A DNA stretch of 5,684 nt from an uncultured Clostridia bacterium (GTDB lineage Bacteria > Bacillota > Clostridia > Christensenellales > Borkfalkiaceae): contig CAKQKA010000095.1 in the NCBI GenBank assembly GCA_934247855.1, positions 1 through 5,684 of the forward strand, read 5' to 3'. The notes beneath the pieces were generated by a model. It was not told where the DNA came from and made no database searches. It saw only the letters and a program-made list of their open reading frames with translations. A program made the position numbers and the translations under genes. Below are positions 4,668 to 5,684 of this stretch, one piece after another (positions within the stretch are counted from its first letter, which is position 1; each line of letters opens with the position of its first letter).

Positions 4668-5603
4668 ATGAACGAAGAAATGAAATGCCCGATTTGCGGC
4701 GAACCAACAAGTTCATATATGGGAAATGCTCGGCGCGATCGCCTTTGCCGCAAACACGCAAAGGACTTTAAAGAGGGATTAATCGAACAATGCCCAGATT
4801 GTGACAAATGGCACGAAACGGGTAAAACTTGCGAATGTAAAAAAGAAGAAAAAGAAAAACAACTTAATAGGACAAAATGTATTGTATGTGGAAAACCCGC
4901 TAACGGATTTCTACAATGCAAAGATTGTTATAACGAAATGCGAAATCATATGGATTCGCTTGACAAAAATAATTCAGTAAGACAATTTAGAGATTACTAT
5001 TATAACCTAAAAGAGCGAATTTTAATTATCAATGACATGAAAGAAGTACAAAACCAATGCAATAAACTTATTGCAATTGCTAATGTAAATCAAAATGTAA
5101 ATGAAGATTCATCACTGATGAGCAGAGTAAATGAAGATGTAGAAAAGCTTATAAATGCAAAAAGTAAAATTCAAAATACATTTGTCCAAAAAAATGAAGA
5201 ACGCGAAGAACAAAAAAGAAGAATAAACACCGCCCAAGACGGACACAATCTGGAATCCGACATGGAAGTCAGAGTTGATGATACGTTATATAACGCCTGC
5301 ATAGTCCATTCCTATGGAAAAAATGTTACAGAAATACTCGAAAAAAGAAAAAAAGCAGATTGGTTTATCCCGATTTTAAACGGAAAAGGTATATACATAG
5401 AGTATTGGGGCATGGATACGCCTAAATACATAGAGGATAGAAAAGAAAAAGAAGAACTCTATAAAAAATACAATATTCCGTATATAAGCATAGAAAAAGA
5501 TGATCCTAAACAGGACACGCAAACATTTACAAATAATTTATTAAGAGATTTAAGAAAAACCGCAATAGAATATTTCGGATTTATGCCTGAATGGAAAAAG
5601 TAA
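4668..5603 (+). CDS. Zinc-cluster protein with C-terminal PD-(D/E)XK-like nuclease domain
   Basis: This 311-residue cytoplasmic protein is not one I can name. Residues 7-30 have CPIC...CRKH, 42-57 CPDC..H...CEC, and 71-87 CIVC...CKDC: three Cys/His clusters suited to zinc. Residues 90-190 are charged and helical, probably a coiled-coil-like spacer. The C-terminal domain has ESDMEVRVDDTLY (E196, E200), then ADWFIPI (D231) and GIYIEYWG (E245), then DRKEKEELYKKYNIPYISIEKDD with K261. This order, Glu helix, Asp strand, I-E-Y-W-G strand and a Lys-rich helix, resembles the PD-(D/E)XK nuclease fold of helicase-associated and Vsr-like endonucleases. The catalytic Lys is displaced or uncertain. Start: AAGGGG eight bases upstream. 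It has its own promoter and terminator. G+C is about 32% (78 of 240 at 5041-5280), below the 42% counted in yfhO, hinting at transfer. A DNA-processing or defence role is inference. Confidence 0.65.
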   Translation: MNEEMKCPICGEPTSSYMGNARRDRLCRKHAKDFKEGLIEQCPDCDKWHETGKTCECKKEEKEKQLNRTKCIVCGKPANGFLQCKDCYNEMRNHMDSLDKNNSVRQFRDYYYNLKERILIINDMKEVQNQCNKLIAIANVNQNVNEDSSLMSRVNEDVEKLINAKSKIQNTFVQKNEEREEQKRRINTAQDGHNLESDMEVRVDDTLYNACIVHSYGKNVTEILEKRKKADWFIPILNGKGIYIEYWGMDTPKYIEDRKEKEELYKKYNIPYISIEKDDPKQDTQTFTNNLLRDLRKTAIEYFGFMPEWKK

Positions 5604-5640
5604 AAAATATGCTGCCGCAAAACGCGACAGCACTTTTTTT
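5602..5640 (+). terminator. Intrinsic terminator after the nuclease-like gene
   Basis: TGCTG (5610-5614) pairs with CAGCA (5628-5632) and CGC (5616-5618) with GCG (5624-5626), with one mismatch between. Six A precede and seven T follow, starting seven bases after the stop codon. Confidence 0.85.
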
Positions 5641-5644
5641 GCAA

Positions 5645-5664
5645 AATTAGAGTTGTAACTAATT
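5645..5664. repeat. Small inverted repeat at the right edge
   Basis: AATTAG (5645-5650) and CTAATT (5659-5664) are exact inverses around AGTTGTAA. It is short and AT-rich; it might be part of a feature continuing beyond the window. Confidence 0.3.
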
Positions 5665-5684
5665 AGCGAAATATGTGTAAAAAC

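Noticed and set aside
4622..4921. A 99-codon minus-strand open frame over the start of the nuclease-like gene
   Set aside because: It overlaps the well-supported promoter, ribosome binding site and zinc clusters of the plus-strand gene and shows no family features.

Overview
The window looks like chromosomal DNA of an uncultured low-to-mid-GC Firmicute, most likely a gut-type clostridium. This rests on a YfhO-family envelope protein, a DUF4234-like membrane segment, purine-rich ribosome binding sites, TTGACA/TATAAT-type promoters, A/T-rich spacers and many hairpin-plus-T-run terminators. I cannot fix the genus from sequence alone.

Layout. (1) Bases 1-2314 (+) hold the 3' part of a large multi-pass membrane protein of the YfhO family; its start lies off the left edge. 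An AT-rich block of about 110 codons resembling DUF4234 is embedded between two of its membrane helices. (2) Bases 2315-2754 are non-coding but structured: a long imperfect hairpin, a possible minus-strand RNA with its own promoter, an 18-bp palindrome, and oppositely oriented terminators. (3) Bases 2755-3807 (-) encode an intact IS30-family transposase. Its leader carries two strong hairpins. The ends of the insertion sequence are not certain. (4) Bases 3930-4180 are packed with palindromic elements: two back-to-back inverted-repeat units of about 90 bp and a diverged second copy of the core hairpin of one of them. The last copy contains the stop codon of the next gene. (5) Bases 4160-4372 (-) encode a 70-residue HTH (Xre-like) regulator. 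(6) Bases 4373-4667 are a divergent control region with a promoter for each side and a strand-asymmetric A+C-rich island carrying AACAACCAC-type repeats. (7) Bases 4668-5603 (+) encode a 311-residue protein with N-terminal zinc-binding clusters, a charged middle and a C-terminal domain that looks like a PD-(D/E)XK nuclease. It ends at a clear terminator.

How it fits together. The left part is an ordinary housekeeping envelope gene. From about 2560 rightwards the window has an accessory character: a transposase, palindromic dispersed-repeat-like units, and a small regulator divergent from an AT-rich nuclease-like gene. The most interesting candidate system is the last pair, in which the small HTH protein could control itself and the nuclease through the shared 295-bp spacer. 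That link is inferred from arrangement only.
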